Part shown: positions 23,516 through 37,570 of the stretch, in pieces
How positions within the stretch are numbered: position 1 is the stretch's first letter
Layout: each line of letters opens with the position of its first letter
Assembly (NCBI GenBank): GCA_944474755.1
Contig: OX104115.1
Location: forward strand, 51,836,648 to 51,900,647
From: Limnoperna fortunei
Taxonomy: Eukaryota; Mollusca; Bivalvia; Mytilida; Modiolidae
Length of the DNA stretch: 64,000 nt
Direction of reading: 5' to 3'
The notes under the pieces: model-generated
Database searches by the model: none
The model's input: only the letters and a program-made list of their open reading frames with translations
What the model was told of the DNA's origin: nothing
Program-made: the position numbers and the translations under genes

Positions 23516-24663
23516 CCATTGCTAAGGAGAATGACGGGACGTCATTCTATGGCTTGGGGAGAGTGTGATAGGGCTACAGTTTCCATATTTTTATATTTGT
23601 TTGTAGTGGTTTTAGTTTCATAAAATATTATATATTTTGTGATTATGATTTACCTTAACAGATCTGACTAATTTGCATATTATTTCAATTGCAGTACTTT
23701 ATACTTTGTGTTCGTTCAGGTGTGATAGTATTTTCTTATTTTATTGGTCAACTTATTCTTGGCGGGAATCTAATGTTTTAGTCTCATTCTTTCTTTGTTC
23801 ATAATTTTTTGCTAGTTTTCATTTTTTGTTGCCATTATAGTTTTTTGTATATCTTTGGATTTTGGATCTTGTTGGACAGTCTATTCTATATTTCAAGGTC
23901 AGTCATTACTAATATTCCTAGTATCGTAATAGTCAAATCATTAACATTTTAGTGTAAAAGATATTTGTGAAAATGTACGTGTTTTAGTTGGTTGAGTTCT
24001 TTGTAGTGGAATGAGTATTTAAGAGTTTAATATTGTATTTAACACTATAATTCCATTTTTGATAAACTTGCTTTTAAATACATGTAATATTATGATTACT
24101 AAGCAGAACTTGCAATTTATAACTATGAATAGCATAAAATGGATAACTTAACTTTATCACTGTTAAATTAATAGTTCACTACAAACCGTATAATATCAGT
24201 AATTTCAGCTAGTTGTTTGAATGAGAGATAATACTTAATTTGTCCAAATAATGAAAATAATCTAATTTTCGTTGAAAGAAAGGGAGATAATACAGTTTTT
24301 AGACTTAGATTATATAGTTAATAAAATATTAAGGTCGCAAATATTTATACTTCAGGTCAAAGAGATTATTGTATATATCATTGACACAATGTTACTGAAG
24401 TTCTTGTTAGAGCCTTCACACCTACACGTGATGTATGTTTTTATGTGTTTATGCAGTATTTAACCATTTGTAATAGTTTGCTAGTTAGCATGCACACTTT
24501 AATGTCTTGTTCGCCTTTAACATTTAATTGTCTGTTTTCGTGTATTTATATTTCGGGTTTTGTCATTTACAGATTTAAACCTATTATAATGGTATTTTGG
24601 TTCTTCTAGCTCGTATATAATTATGAGCATATGAACTTAGAAGACTTGCACATTTTAAATTAC
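23516..24663. other. Noncoding, possible remnant of a 3' LTR
   Basis: No gene. It begins after a possible polypurine tract at about 23551-23563 and ends at the second 88-bp repeat. No matching second LTR exists in the window. Confidence 0.3.
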
Positions 24664-24751
24664 CATTTAAGATGATGTATTTATAATGAGACAAACGTAA
24701 TATTTTTAATACTGCTAGAAAATGTTAATCATTTGCTAGTTCACGATACTA
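24664..24751 (+). repeat. 88-bp direct repeat, copy 2
   Basis: Partner of 22858-22945. Confidence 0.7.
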
Positions 24752-24974
24752 TGATTATATTTAGTCTTATTTGTATACTATTGTTATTACAGGGCTTTTT
24801 GATTGTTTACCTGTAATTCATGGAATCTAAAATTCGAAATAAAATGTAGAACCCAATAAACAATGCATTCTTGACAATATTAAACATGAAAGGAGAAAGT
24901 AGTCACGTGACCAAACACTTAATTTTAGCCAAGTACATTTAAAGCAGAAGAACGGCTGTTAAGATAAAAATGAA

Positions 24975-25335
24975 CACAAGGTCGAAAGTCAAGGTCACGT
25001 TCTAAATTTTGAGATTTGCTTGTGTCCGCTACTCTTTTGAAACGGTAAAAGGTAGATAAACACTTATTAGGGTGAAAATGTTCGCCTTAGCAAGGCGCAA
25101 CTTTGTCACATTTAAAGCGAAGCAATTTGACTTCATTTTATAAGAGTTATCTCCCATTAAAACACTTCATTATTAGTTTTTTTACACGTAACTTATTAAA
25201 TATTGATAACAGAGGCATAGGGTCTTCACTATAGACCCTCATGACCTTTGACCTTGAAAATGAACACAAGGTCAAAGGTCAAGGTCACCTGTGTTTCAAG
25301 TACAGCTACATGAGAATTTTTGTACCTTTCGATTC
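24975..25335 (+). repeat. AGGTCA-bearing dispersed repeat, unit 1
   Basis: First member of the family continued at 26885-28300. It contains TTTGCTTGTGTCCGCTACTC, ATTTTATAAGAGTTATCTCC and, at 25247-25287, a mirrored block TGACCTTTGACCTT ... AAGGTCAAAGGTCAAGGTCA. The latter is a direct repeat of AGGTCA half sites spaced by one base (DR1) plus a third half site. Confidence 0.75.
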
Positions 25336-26150
25336 GCTATTTGTTTTTTAGTTTGCGACATGTCGCAATTAAGTTTTGTGCCCAACATGGGAAAAACATG
25401 GGGACTATGGTTCACCATGCTATTCCGTCAACCTGCAAAAATTGGGGTTTCTAAGGGGACCCCATAAAAATGTTGTGTGCAAATCTCCTCCTAGACCACA
25501 GAGAATGGTGAAACAAAATGGACGCCAAATCGTTCAGGGCTCGATGTCCTTCAATTGTCGCTACAGTAGAAATCGTTCTAACGAACGATAAAAAAGTTCC
25601 AGGTCGTTAAAGTTGAAAATTGTTTTTTTAATGCAAAAAATCGCAATTTTCAGAAAAACAATAAATCCTATCTCATATGTAATATACGTGTGTACGGTAT
25701 GACGTCTCCCTGCGAAAGAAAGAATAATACTAAGTCCTCGATAATATACATCAAAGTCACGTAAAATCAGACGCTGCAACCATTCAAATCAATGCGTTCA
25801 ATATGTATTTAATAAATAAAAATCATATAATTTTCTTGTCTTTCTTATTTATTTCATGTGTAAATACAAAAACACAGAAGAAACTCTTTCAAATTTAAAA
25901 ATAAACAACAAAACAAAACGACTGGTCTCCTGTTTCTATTGCCGCTACGGTTAACGGAAAGGTTTTTAATGCAATTAATTGTATTTTAAGAAGCCCAATG
26001 CCACACTATCGATTGGTTTCTACTTTTGTTTTGTTTTTATTTTTATTTTTTACATGTTTTGTTTATGTTTGTTTTTTTCTTTTTAAAAGTCCATAACTGC
26101 AAAAATATACGTAAAATGTACCGGTAGAGCTTAAAAACGATATATCGCAT
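25336..26150. other. Noncoding, no gene seen
   Basis: The frame at 25376-25591 has no domain. The rest is AT-rich. Confidence 0.4.
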
Positions 26151-26290
26151 CTGGGGATCGAACCCGGGATCTCAGTATTGCCAGCCAGCCCATTAACCAA
26201 TTGAGCTAAAGAAGCACTCCGTTAGCTCAGTCAATTTCGACTGGCTATATACCTACTACTTGCTAGAACGCAGATAGGCCTCCTGTTACA
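26151..26290 (-). mobile_element. tRNA-like SINE fragment, minus strand
   Basis: Reverse-complement relative of 22203-22345. GGGATCGAACCCGGG is the B-box complement, and it ends with AGGCCTCCTGTTAC. Outside the common 140 bp the flanks differ, which indicates a dispersed element, not an LTR pair. Confidence 0.6.
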
Positions 26291-27207
26291 CGTATAAGGC
26301 TAATAAACAAACAAGCCGGAAAAGTGGGGGGTTGTAGCAGTTGTCGCGAATTCATTTAAAGCCTTTACTTTGAACATTTAAATGGAAAATAACAGGAGAA
26401 TTTAAGCTCACTCAATCGAACACACTGCAGCACAAAAAGGGGGAATACGGGTATATTACGATTTAATAGATTTTCAACCCTCTGGGGCCTCTTGTTTGAC
26501 GTTTAACGTCACTTTAAATAAAAGGTGGGAGACCCTCAAATGTTCAACCGAAAAGTTGATCTTTAATAATTATTATTTTCTCTTTTCTTCCGCCAACTTT
26601 TTTTTATGTCTGGTTTTTTCACTTCGCGACATGCCGCTTTGATATTTTATTTCTGATATCGGTTACCAATTGCGCTTTCGCAGTTCACCATGACTGACCG
26701 CACCCCTTTCCTTTATGGAGTTATCTCCCATTTAACTAAAAAGCGTGTTCCTCCTACTCCCCCTAAACCTACAAAGATAGCAACACCAAACTTTTACAAA
26801 CATGTCTTATATCCTTGCGCAACTTGGGGACAAATTGATTGAAGGGTTCCTACGACACCTTTTGGAGTTATCTCGTAAGTGATATTCAAACAAATCTCAA
26901 GAACTACAAAAGATAGAGGCCTGGGGTCTTCACTATAGACCATCTTGACCTTTGACCTTAACAAAATGGCCACAAGGTCAAAGGTCATGGTCACGTTCTA
27001 AATTTTGACATTTGCTTGTGTCCGCTACTCCTTTGAAACGGTAAAAGATAGATAAAACTTATTAAGGTGAAAGTGTTCGCCTTATTCAGGCGCAACTTTG
27101 ACACATTTGAATTAAGTAATTTGACTTAATTTTATACGAGTTATCTGCCATTAGACACTTGATTATTAGTTTTTCAAACATGACTTATCAATTATTAATA
27201 GTTTTCC

Positions 27208-27330
27208 TACCGCCGGTCGGGGGTCTTCTCAGGGTTTTCCGGCTTCCTCCCCAATAAAAACTGGACGCCATGAAATAGCTGAAAAATTGCTGAAAGTGGC
27301 GTAAAACACCAATCAAATAGCAAACAATAA
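27208..27330 (+). mobile_element. SINE 3' fragment
   Basis: GTTTTCCTACCGCCGGTCGG, then AATAAAAACTGGACGCCATG and GCTGAAAGTGGCGTAAAACA with a tail. The 5' tRNA head is missing. Confidence 0.75.
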
Positions 27331-27884
27331 ATTATTGATAGTAGAGGCATTGGGTCTTCACCCTAGACCCTCATGACATTTGACCTTGAAAATCAACACA
27401 AGGTCAAAGGTCAAGATCACGTTCTAAATTTTGACATTTGCTTGTGTCCGGGACTACTTTGAAGTGGTAAATGATAGATAAACACTTATTGAGGTGAAAA
27501 TGTTCGCCTTAGTAAGACGCAACTTTGGCACATTCGGAGTTAAATAATTTGACTTCATTTTATACTAGTTATCTCCCATTAAGACACTTGATTATTACTT
27601 TTTAAACATAACTTATCAATTATTGATAGTAGAGGCATGGGGTCTTCACAATAGGCCCTCATGAACTTTGACCTTGAAAATGGACACAAGGTCAAAGGTC
27701 AAGGTCACGTTCTAAATTTTGACATTTGCTTGTGTCCGCTACTTCTTTGAAACGGTAAAAGATAGATAAAAACTTATTCATGTGAAAATGTAAGGCGCAA
27801 CTTTGTCACATTTGAAGCTAAGTAATTTGAATTCATTTTATACGAGTAGTTTTTCTAACATAACTTGTCAATTATTAATACAGT

Positions 27885-28012
27885 TTTCCTACCGCAGGTC
27901 GGGGTTTTTCCCCGGGTACTCCATCTTTCTCCCCCAATAAAAACTGCACGCCATGAAATAGTTGTAAAATTGCTGAAAGTGGCGTAAAACACCAATCAAA
28001 CAAACAAACAAT
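27885..28012 (+). mobile_element. SINE 3' fragment
   Basis: Same family as 27208: GTTTTCCTACCGCAGGTCGG, then GCTGAAAGTGGCGTAAAACA and CAAACAAACAAACAA. No tRNA head. Confidence 0.75.
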
Positions 28013-28450
28013 CAATTATTGATAGTAGAGGCATGGGATCTTCACCCAGGACCCTCATGACGTTTGACCTTGAAAATCGACACAAGGTCAAAGGTCAAGA
28101 TCACGTTCTAAATTTTGACATTTGCTTGTGTCCGCTACACCTTTGAAACGGTAAACGATAGATTAACACTTATTGAGGTGAAAATGTGCGCTTTAGTAAG
28201 GCGCAAGTTTGTCACACTCGGCGTCAAGTAATTTGACTTCATTTTATACGAGTTATATCCCATTAAGACACTTGATTATTAGTTTTTCAAACATTAAATT
28301 TCAGATAAAATTTAGACATGTCGCAACAAGTTGTAATTATTTTAAATTTGAGTTTTTAATACCAAATTTGAATTTATGTGGAAAGACCCCAAATGTTCAA
28401 CAGAACAGTTGATCTTTAATAAATTATGCGAGTAGACGTGAACACACCTG

Positions 28451-28566
28451 ATGTTGTAATTATTTACACATATGCAGAGCCATTATATTCTTATGTTTTA
28501 CAGAGCGCAAGCCAGGTCGAAAATAAGAATATAAGGCCCAGCTCATGTGTAAATAAGTACATCATA
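28451..28566. repeat. 116-bp hairpin (MITE-like)
   Basis: Arms 28451-28504 and 28521-28565 are near-perfect reverse complements (GATGTTGTAATTATTTACAC against GTGTAAATAAGTACATCAT; TTATATTCTTAT against ATAAGAATATAA) around a 16-nt loop with small bulges. No coding content. Confidence 0.75.
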
Positions 28567-29454
28567 TTCCTCATGAATTATTTCTTAAATTTATAATTGC
28601 ATTAAATTAACACGTCTGTCAAAATAGGCCAATATGTTGTTATACAATAAAGTTTTGCTCATATTCATTATTATTATTTGTTCAAAATAGAACGTATTTG
28701 TATTTGAGGGTGCATTTATGACAAAAGTGTTAATAGTAAAGTGTTAAAAAATGTTGATGGTATCCCTTCAGATTAAATATTTAAAAACACTATATAACGC
28801 TGCAGTTAACGCTGCAGTTGTCGAAGAAGTAGACAATACAAAAATCTTGAATGTTTGTTTGAATGATTGTCACATAATAAGTATATCTAGAGAATAGTTT
28901 TGTAGCCTTATTAGGGCAAAGGAAAAGTCAACAAACAATAACAAAAATTGAGGACATGCACAAATGAGAAGGAAGAGAAGGCAGGTGTGACTTTTTGTTA
29001 GAAAACAATGAGTTTGGTTGTGAAAGATAATTGTGCATGTTTAATCTTATCCATATAGTGATAGAATGTACATGTCAAAAATCGTCCAAGGATAGAGTTT
29101 TGTTTTACAATTTATGCAGTTCGTAAACATACCCAACATTAAAACGAACGTACGTTAACTTGCATTGTATTGGAAAAGCGCCTATCTTGCAACAACGATT
29201 GTCACACTGCTTTTATATTTGAATAATGCACGCATTGTTATAGAAAATAGTCAGTGTTTATGATTGAAAATATGACCTCCCAGAACTGCCAAGAGAGATT
29301 CTTAAAAAAATAAGTAAAGTATTGATATTTTACTTTCTTGTAGCAGCATTTCAGCATCCATTCGTAAGTACCTACAAAATAGCATTCTGAATATAGCTGA
29401 AATACTGCTGGTTGGACGTGAACCAAACATCAATCAACCAACCAACGTAAAAAA
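28567..29454. other. Noncoding, no gene seen
   Basis: Nothing supported. Confidence 0.4.
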
Positions 29455-29790
29455 TAATTGGGTTTGGTTACCGATAATGATATTTGACCAACAAAAATTA
29501 GATGTCGGCTAGGCAAACACAAACAATACTGCCTTGCAGAAGAACACATACTAACAACAACTAGCATTTAGCATCTGACAGAGTACTGACAGGAAAAATG
29601 TCGAAGCTGGACATTTTTTTGCTAACAAAGCCACCTCATCAACACTGTTCGTAAGCCTTGCTTGTTTACGCTCTAGTGGAGATCAACTCCTAGGCCTGCT
29701 AAATGAAATTGATAGAGAAAAAGGTTGATTTGTTTCTGTCCTGAAAAATTTGACAATTTTACAGGGGATTTTGATATTGGCTGAAATTTA
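29455..29790. repeat. Dispersed repeat copy B (partner at 6101-6440)
   Basis: See the entry at 6101. In this copy the frame EAGHFFANKATSSTLFVSL continues to LNEIDREKG and a TGA; in the partner the equivalent end reads LDAIAREEKS and TAG, but the partner frame is broken in between. Confidence 0.5.
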
Positions 29791-31426
29791 GTGTGTATTT
29801 ATATTGATATCTTGTTATCCTTATTATATATTATAATTTATAGCACTAAATGACCAAACCATTTTAATCAGAATTACCACCTTTTAAACGAATTGAAGCA
29901 ACACTTTTATTAATATTTTACAAAATACTTGCTTACAATAAATTTAGATACTAGTGTCCTGGTGTAAGATGTTCACAGATTTTAACACCGACAAGCATGT
30001 TCTGTTAATCCGAAAATTGGTTTGTTACACATTTTAATCGGCTTATTATTTTCACAGTTTTACCTTAGATGTCGAGCAAAATTTATGTACATGACACTTA
30101 TTGGCTTAACATTATTTATAATTAATTTATTAATTTCATTATCGTATTTAGCGTGCCTCAATCTGTTATATAAAGTTCAATTTTCATTTACACAAAAAGA
30201 CAATCGGAGACCGTTAACGGAAGCATACGGAAACTCGTATAGCTGAATTGTGAACCTGAGATTGGAAATCCGTCGAATCTTGAACTATAAGCGGAATACT
30301 GTTCATGCATTTATGGTCATTTTGTTATTACTTTTTTATTGAATAGAACATTTATTACTACCAGTCTTTAGTATTTTTGTCTCTACCAGCTTGTTCCCCA
30401 GCTTGTTGAAAAATGAAAACAGAGTACACGCCTTAAATGAATCAAAATATTAAGCATTAAAAGATACTTCTACAAGTTTAAATTCATCATGTTGTATCCA
30501 AAAAATAATAAATAATTCTTAACCAAATAAGATAATAATAACAAGTTTAACGATTCTTACTTGAAAAAAATATTATTATAATTTTCTGCCGACCAGAACT
30601 GAAATAAATAAAATAGGATACAAACGAAACTAACAAGTTATCAAATTCGGCTCACAAAAAGTGGACGCTATAAGAGTAGAGAAGACTGACGAGTATTTAA
30701 GTTTCAATTTCTCGTCGCTGTTATTTTTGTACCAGCTTCCCGATAATTTTCAAGGCTTCAACATCTTTTTGCATGCAAAGGGTTTGAGTTTTAGTGCTCG
30801 GTGCTTTACAAATGTGATCCAATCATTTTATCCGAGATTTAACTTTAAAGCATGACAGGTGTGGTCTGTATTAGGATTAAGACTCCTCACTTTGTGCATT
30901 TTTGTAAGAAAACCAAGGGAACAATTATTCTCGGACAATGTCTTCTAATCTTCGAATTTCTCCAATAGGCGCTTTTTGTCGATAGTCGTGGTGAGATTCG
31001 AAAATTTGAGGATTGATCCTGCAAGAGAGTTTTTAATAAACAGTCTCTGTCTTTAAGTATGTGATGCATGTGTCTTTAAGAGTCGGGTAAAAGTAAATAT
31101 ATGTGCCAACCTGATTGTTTGGACTTTAGAGTTTACTTACATGCACTTTATTAACAAAACGAGATTAATATATTGATGTACAATGTATTGAATTTTATAA
31201 TACAAAATTATATTAACTAAAATTCAATAAACATTAAAACCTACTGAAAAGGCAATATGTCAATATACTTATATTACCTTTGTGTTTAAAATGTTCCACT
31301 GTTTCAACAATTTTAATGAGGCAACTTCTAAACTTACTTGTTCTTTAAGTTGGAAATTCTCCAAAATGCTAAGTCACATTTACAGCAAAACTTACGTTGA
31401 ACTTGTTGGCTTGTCAGGTTAATGAT
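29791..31426 (+). other. Mostly noncoding; one possible membrane-anchor exon at 30060-30246
   Basis: After an acceptor-like TTATTATTTTCACAG at about 30059 a frame reads through a hydrophobic segment (TLIGLTLFIINLLISLSYLA) and a polar tail ending EAYGNSYS and TGA at 30246. This has the look of a terminal transmembrane exon, but no upstream exon in phase was found. The rest of the stretch shows nothing. Low confidence in the exon. Confidence 0.2.
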
Positions 31427-31686
31427 GCCAGTATACTTTATTACCGCGTTTTTAGGTCAGTGTTTTACATTCTATTGATATAAAATAATAATAACATTCT
31501 CGTCATTACGATAGAGGTTGTTGTTTATTAAAATCGTCAACTGGAAGTTTACTTTCTGTGACTACTTTTACACAGGGTCACGTCAGCCTTATTTATATAC
31601 TTCTTAAATAGCATTCCTGCCAGAAACTAGTAACGATAGTAGTTGTAAAGAAAAACCTTGGTGCCAGTTAATATAAAGAATAGAAC

Positions 31687-33586
<1,900 letters not shown>

Positions 33587-33926
33587 CTGTGAAGAAACAT
33601 TAATATAGTTTTCAAACATGATAACCTACCTCTTTAAACTTTTTCTTAACGCTGAAAATGGTTTCAGATTGACATTTCCTCTCCATTCAATTCCCTTCGT
33701 CTCCGTGCGTACAATCGCTTTAACAGTTTTTGAATGAATGAGGTAGAAGTGACGTCATGTCAGACCGCATTACGCATAACAATTGTACAAAAGAAGTAGT
33801 GCACAGATTCTTACCGTAAAAACGGCCTTATTACAAAGCAAAATAACATCAAATGTGTCAAAAAAAACGAAAACAAATAAAAAAAGATGTATTTAAATTG
33901 AGAAATTACCGATAAAAAAATTATTA

Positions 33927-34031
33927 GTATTTTTTTCGCTTGACAAGGATTATCAGGTCCATATCAGATTCGCTCTACGAGCTCATCTGATATAGACCTG
34001 ATAATCCTTGTCTCGCGAAAAAAAATACTAA
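33927..34031. repeat. 105-bp hairpin, left arm only
   Basis: Arms of about 48 nt (ATTAGTATTTTTTTCGC...GACAAGGATTATCAGG against CCTGATAATCCTTGTC...GCGAAAAAAAATACTAAT) flank a short TTCGCTCTACGAGC centre. It lies in the 1111-bp segment that the right arm lacks. Confidence 0.75.
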
Positions 34032-34149
34032 TAATTAATATATATCTAACAGTCTAGAAAATTATGCAACGATACAAATGACGGTGTTTTTGTCAAAATT
34101 ATAGACACAGACTGACCAACGAATAGCCTCAGTCACTGAGTGTCAATAT

Positions 34150-34400
34150 AAATAATAAATGACGTTAACAAGTCATAAAATATTGATCTTGAATTTTCTC
34201 ACTTTAACTAAACTTAAAACTTCTAGATATTGCCTTTACCATCCGCTACCCGATGGTGAGCTTTCACTTGGCTTTGTTCAAATATTCCAATAAAATTTTA
34301 TCAAAATTACCAAGGTGACAAATTCATTACGCCAAACCCGCGTTTCGTCTATTCAAGACTCATCAATGGCGTTTAACTCTAAATGCGTAAAGTATTTTGA
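34150..34400 (+). repeat. Dispersed repeat resembling the 59.7 kb region
   Basis: ATATTGATCTTGAATTTTCT, CTTGGCTTTGTTCAAATATT and CAATAAAATTTTATC match the order of 59690-59820. It is followed by a GCGTTTCGTCTATTCAAGAC phrase also echoed near 56620-56670. Mirrored in the right arm at about 43930-44180. Confidence 0.6.
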
Positions 34401-34488
34401 CATTCGGAGATGGAATAATATAAGAAAACTGTTATCATGTAGATACACAATACAGGTAGTTTAAAATATTATATAAAGGGTCTAAAGG

Positions 34489-34570
34489 AAGCTAACAACC
34501 AGTACACTTATTAGGTATTTGTTTGTCGATCCGATACTGATTAAGTGTACTGGTTGGTAGTTTCCTTTAT
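34489..34570. repeat. Short hairpin (GGAAGCTAACAACCAGTACACT type)
   Basis: GCTAACAACCAGTACACTTA at 34493 pairs with TAAGTGTACTGGTTGGTAGT near 34546. The left half recurs at about 60022 (GGAAGCTACCAACTAGTACA). Mirrored in the right arm at about 43760-43842. Confidence 0.65.
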
Positions 34571-34976
34571 AACAATATGTCTACAAATTAAGCCCAACAC
34601 TCGTGAATCGTAAACAAAGACACAAAGACATAGTGCATGTGTACTAGCGTGTGACAAAGGAATTTTCGTAACCAATACGTATTAATCTGACAGTAATCTA
34701 ATTCAGCATTTTTGTATATATTATATAGGATGACAAAGGACAAGTTAGGATAACCTGCTGTCACTGCCCCCCTATTTTCGCTAAAAATGAAATGACTATA
34801 ATCTGTAGATCATAATGTTTTTTTCAAAAGTACATTATCCCTTCTTGCAGAAAATCAATATAACTTTCTTTTCTTATCATGTAAAGTTATTATATGCACC
34901 TTACTAAAATATGCCAATTGTAGTGGCCTGTGAAAATCGGTATACGTTTTCGTGATTTCGAACACAATTTTAAATA

Positions 34977-35078
34977 TGAGCGGACGCGTGTACCACGAAG
35001 ACATTTGACTGTATTATTTGTTGCAAAAACAGTTTTTAATATTTAAAATATATTTGTGGTACACGCGTCCGCTCATGT
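34977..35078. repeat. Hairpin with GC-rich perfect tips
   Basis: ATGAGCGGACGCGTGTACCA at 34976 pairs perfectly with TGGTACACGCGTCCGCTCAT ending near 35077, around an AT-rich loop. Mirrored at about 43253-43355. Confidence 0.75.
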
Positions 35079-35905
35079 TAAAAAATTAATATTTTGTCCC
35101 CAAATTCGCGTGATTTTTGTACTGTTCAGCATAGTATGTAAGCCTACAACCGGACCGGACTTGCATTTCCGAATCTGCATATACATCTATTTATGCTGAT
35201 CCAGTAATAGTTAAACATCGTTGACAAACTTAGATAGAAATTTGTAAAAAAAAATCAATATAATAGGGATAAATTAAGTTAATATTTTAATATGTAACAA
35301 TTTAAACGTTTAACAGTGATGAAACAGCTAAATTTTGATAATAAAATACATCTATCAGGCATTGATATAATTTCTATTACAGATTGATTAAAGTCAAGAT
35401 TGAAAGATCGTGTCTTTCAAAGTTTAGCTTTTTTATCATATTTAAAGAGGCAAAACTGTGAAAAAATTAAGTTGCAGACTTCATCGTCGGGAAATGGAAC
35501 ATTTAAAGAACGCAATTAGTCCACAGGTTGAAATAAATAATTTTACCACAATAATATTTAGCGAAAGTGGAAGATATAACATGCACGGAAGAATCACCGG
35601 ATGGGCAAACATCAGAGAAAGTTAGAAGTAATGTGAAGAATTTTCGGTTTGTTTAACTGGTTTGAATACACACGCGTAAAGAAAAAAATGAAAAGACTGT
35701 TCCAGACATTGTTATTCATAAAAAAAACTTCAGAGATAACATCTTAATATGTCTAAATAGATTTAAAAGTTACACATTTTTAATGTTTTTCACGTAATAA
35801 TTATAAATTGTATAAAAACTGGTGTCATCTATCGTCAAATATATCACGTCAGCAATTTGACGCATAAATAGGTCTTATTTTAGTAAAAAAAGGTTTGTGT
35901 GTATA
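35079..35905. other. Palindrome-arm sequence, no gene seen
   Basis: No exon-like frame. Mirrored in the right arm. Confidence 0.4.
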
Positions 35906-35987
35906 TGGCGTAATTGGTTAGCTCGCAGATTATAAGCATTATAGATCGCGAAACGCTGGTTCGAATCCCGCCGTTATTCTTTTTTTT
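35906..35987 (+). other. tRNA-like Pol III unit (mirrored at 42344-42425)
   Basis: TGGCGTAATTGG at 35906-35917 matches the A-box consensus and GGTTCGAATCC at 35958-35968 is an exact B-box. GCGCCG-type acceptor complementarity is partial (TATGGCG against CGCCGTTA). A run of eight T residues at 35980-35987 would serve as a Pol III terminator. The TPC stem has one mismatch, and the anticodon arm is poorly formed, so this is more likely a tRNA pseudogene or SINE head than a working tRNA. The head looks nearest to Ile(TAT)/Arg-type tRNAs (impression only). Confidence 0.5.
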
Positions 35988-36959
35988 AATTTTTTGTTGT
36001 TGTTGTTATTTTTTTAGTCTACTTTCATTTGTCACATATTTAAGAAAGTGTGTATGATAATGAAGTGTCCAAAATAGAATATTTTGAAGAACACAATAAG
36101 GTTGAAAAAATTATGTGTCTAAACTAATACCGAAAGTGCTGAAAATAACAAAATTTGGAGTCCTATATACATGGCAGCATAAAAAAGTATGTGTCCTATT
36201 GCATTTTGCATTTTCCAACCACCCCAAAAAATATTGACCGGTCCCTAAATATATATCATTACATGTGATAAAATAATAATTTACGTGATAACGAGGGATA
36301 TTTGTGTCATAAATGAAAACAAATTTATTTTTTATTTTCTACTTTATATTGTAACATTATTTGCTCGTTAAGTTAAACGTTAGCATTTTTTTACTTGTGA
36401 TTGTTTTTTTGTCAGTTAACATCAATGAAACCACGTGAGATAATCTTTTATGGATAGCAGAAACTATCGTAATACATATGAGAATATTTAATACTTTTTA
36501 ATTAAACACTACGCTACGGATCTATATAATTTTCTCCTAACCATGCAAAAAAGATACAATAGTTTCAGTACTTTTTACTGCTACTGTGGCGGTCGTATTT
36601 CAAGTTAATTATGTTTTGAATGTTGACCGATCTTTCGCGGATTTGGAAACAATGTTACCCTTAACGTAGTGCAATCCGATTTAGATTTTCGAGCTTCAGC
36701 AGGCCAGTGGTACGTTATCCCGCCAGAGATGTGGGTATCATAGAAACTGTCACAAATCGAAGTCCAAGAAACCGACAAACTACAGAACCAACAACCAAAA
36801 ATGTAGTAATTACAGCAATGGCCCCGACTTGGTACAGGCATTTCAAAAGAAATGATGGGTTAAACCAGGTTTTATGGTATGCCCAATCTCCCGCTTCAGG
36901 AATAGTAATATACAAATGTGAAGGTTAAATATCAATGTCACAGTTAGGGGACTACGTTA

Positions 36960-37400
36960 AAGTTATTTGAGTTCGGTCAGTTTCTCAGTAACCACGCATT
37001 GTTACATGACAATATTTGTTATATAGTTTCCTGACAAATAGTACATGCAAGTCTGGTAGGTGTCACCTGACCTTGACTAGAATTCATAATCACTACGCTA
37101 ATGTTTGTGGATAAGGTTACTTCTGTTGTAACAATGCATGGTAGGATGAATGAGTGGCATGGCATATATGTTCCAGTTGAATAGTACAAGTTTCGCCTGA
37201 CCTTGACCTTCAATTTCATGGTCCAGTGAATACGTGAAAGTTTTTTGGATTTGGTCAGTGTAACTATGCATAGTGTAATGACAATACTTGGAATTTAGGT
37301 TCCTGTTGAATAATATATGACGGGTGTCTACTGACATTGACCTCGGTCCTGTGACTATGTTAAAGTTTTTGGATGATGTCAGTTCCGCTGTAACTATGCA
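36960..37400 (-). repeat. Degenerate tandem repeat in the palindrome arm
   Basis: Three to four units of about 120-135 bp. Each has a CAATGCATGGT/CTATGCATAGT-like word, GACAATA, TTCCNGTTGAATAGTAC and TGACCTTGACC-like words. Mirrored at 39187-39630 and again at 40930-41370. Confidence 0.65.
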
Positions 37401-37570
37401 TGGTAGGACATCTAAACAGAATTTAAGTGCACCTTTGAAATGGATCTATATCTCTTCCTAAAAGTAATTATGTTTGGGATAAACTTAATTCAAATTAGAT
37501 TTAAATATTGGTTTTTGCAAAAATAGATATTTTGTTCGCTATTATATAATTGTGCAACAGTTTGTCTTAC

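Larger units (their letters stand above)
26885..28300 (+). repeat. Cluster of AGGTCA-bearing repeats, units 2-5
   Basis: Four diverged units of about 250-290 bp at roughly 26885-27200, 27345-27625, 27625-27870 and 28015-28300. Each has the order GAGGCATGGGGTCTTCAC, a TGACCTTTGACCTT-like word, AAGGTCAAAGGTCA (at 26973, 27400, 27688 and 28084), TTTGACATTTGCTTGTGTCC, AAATGTTCGCCTTAG-like and GAGTTATCTCCCATTA. SINE 3' fragments are inserted between units 2/3 and 4/5. Spacing and order suggest local duplication of one repeat. Confidence 0.75.
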
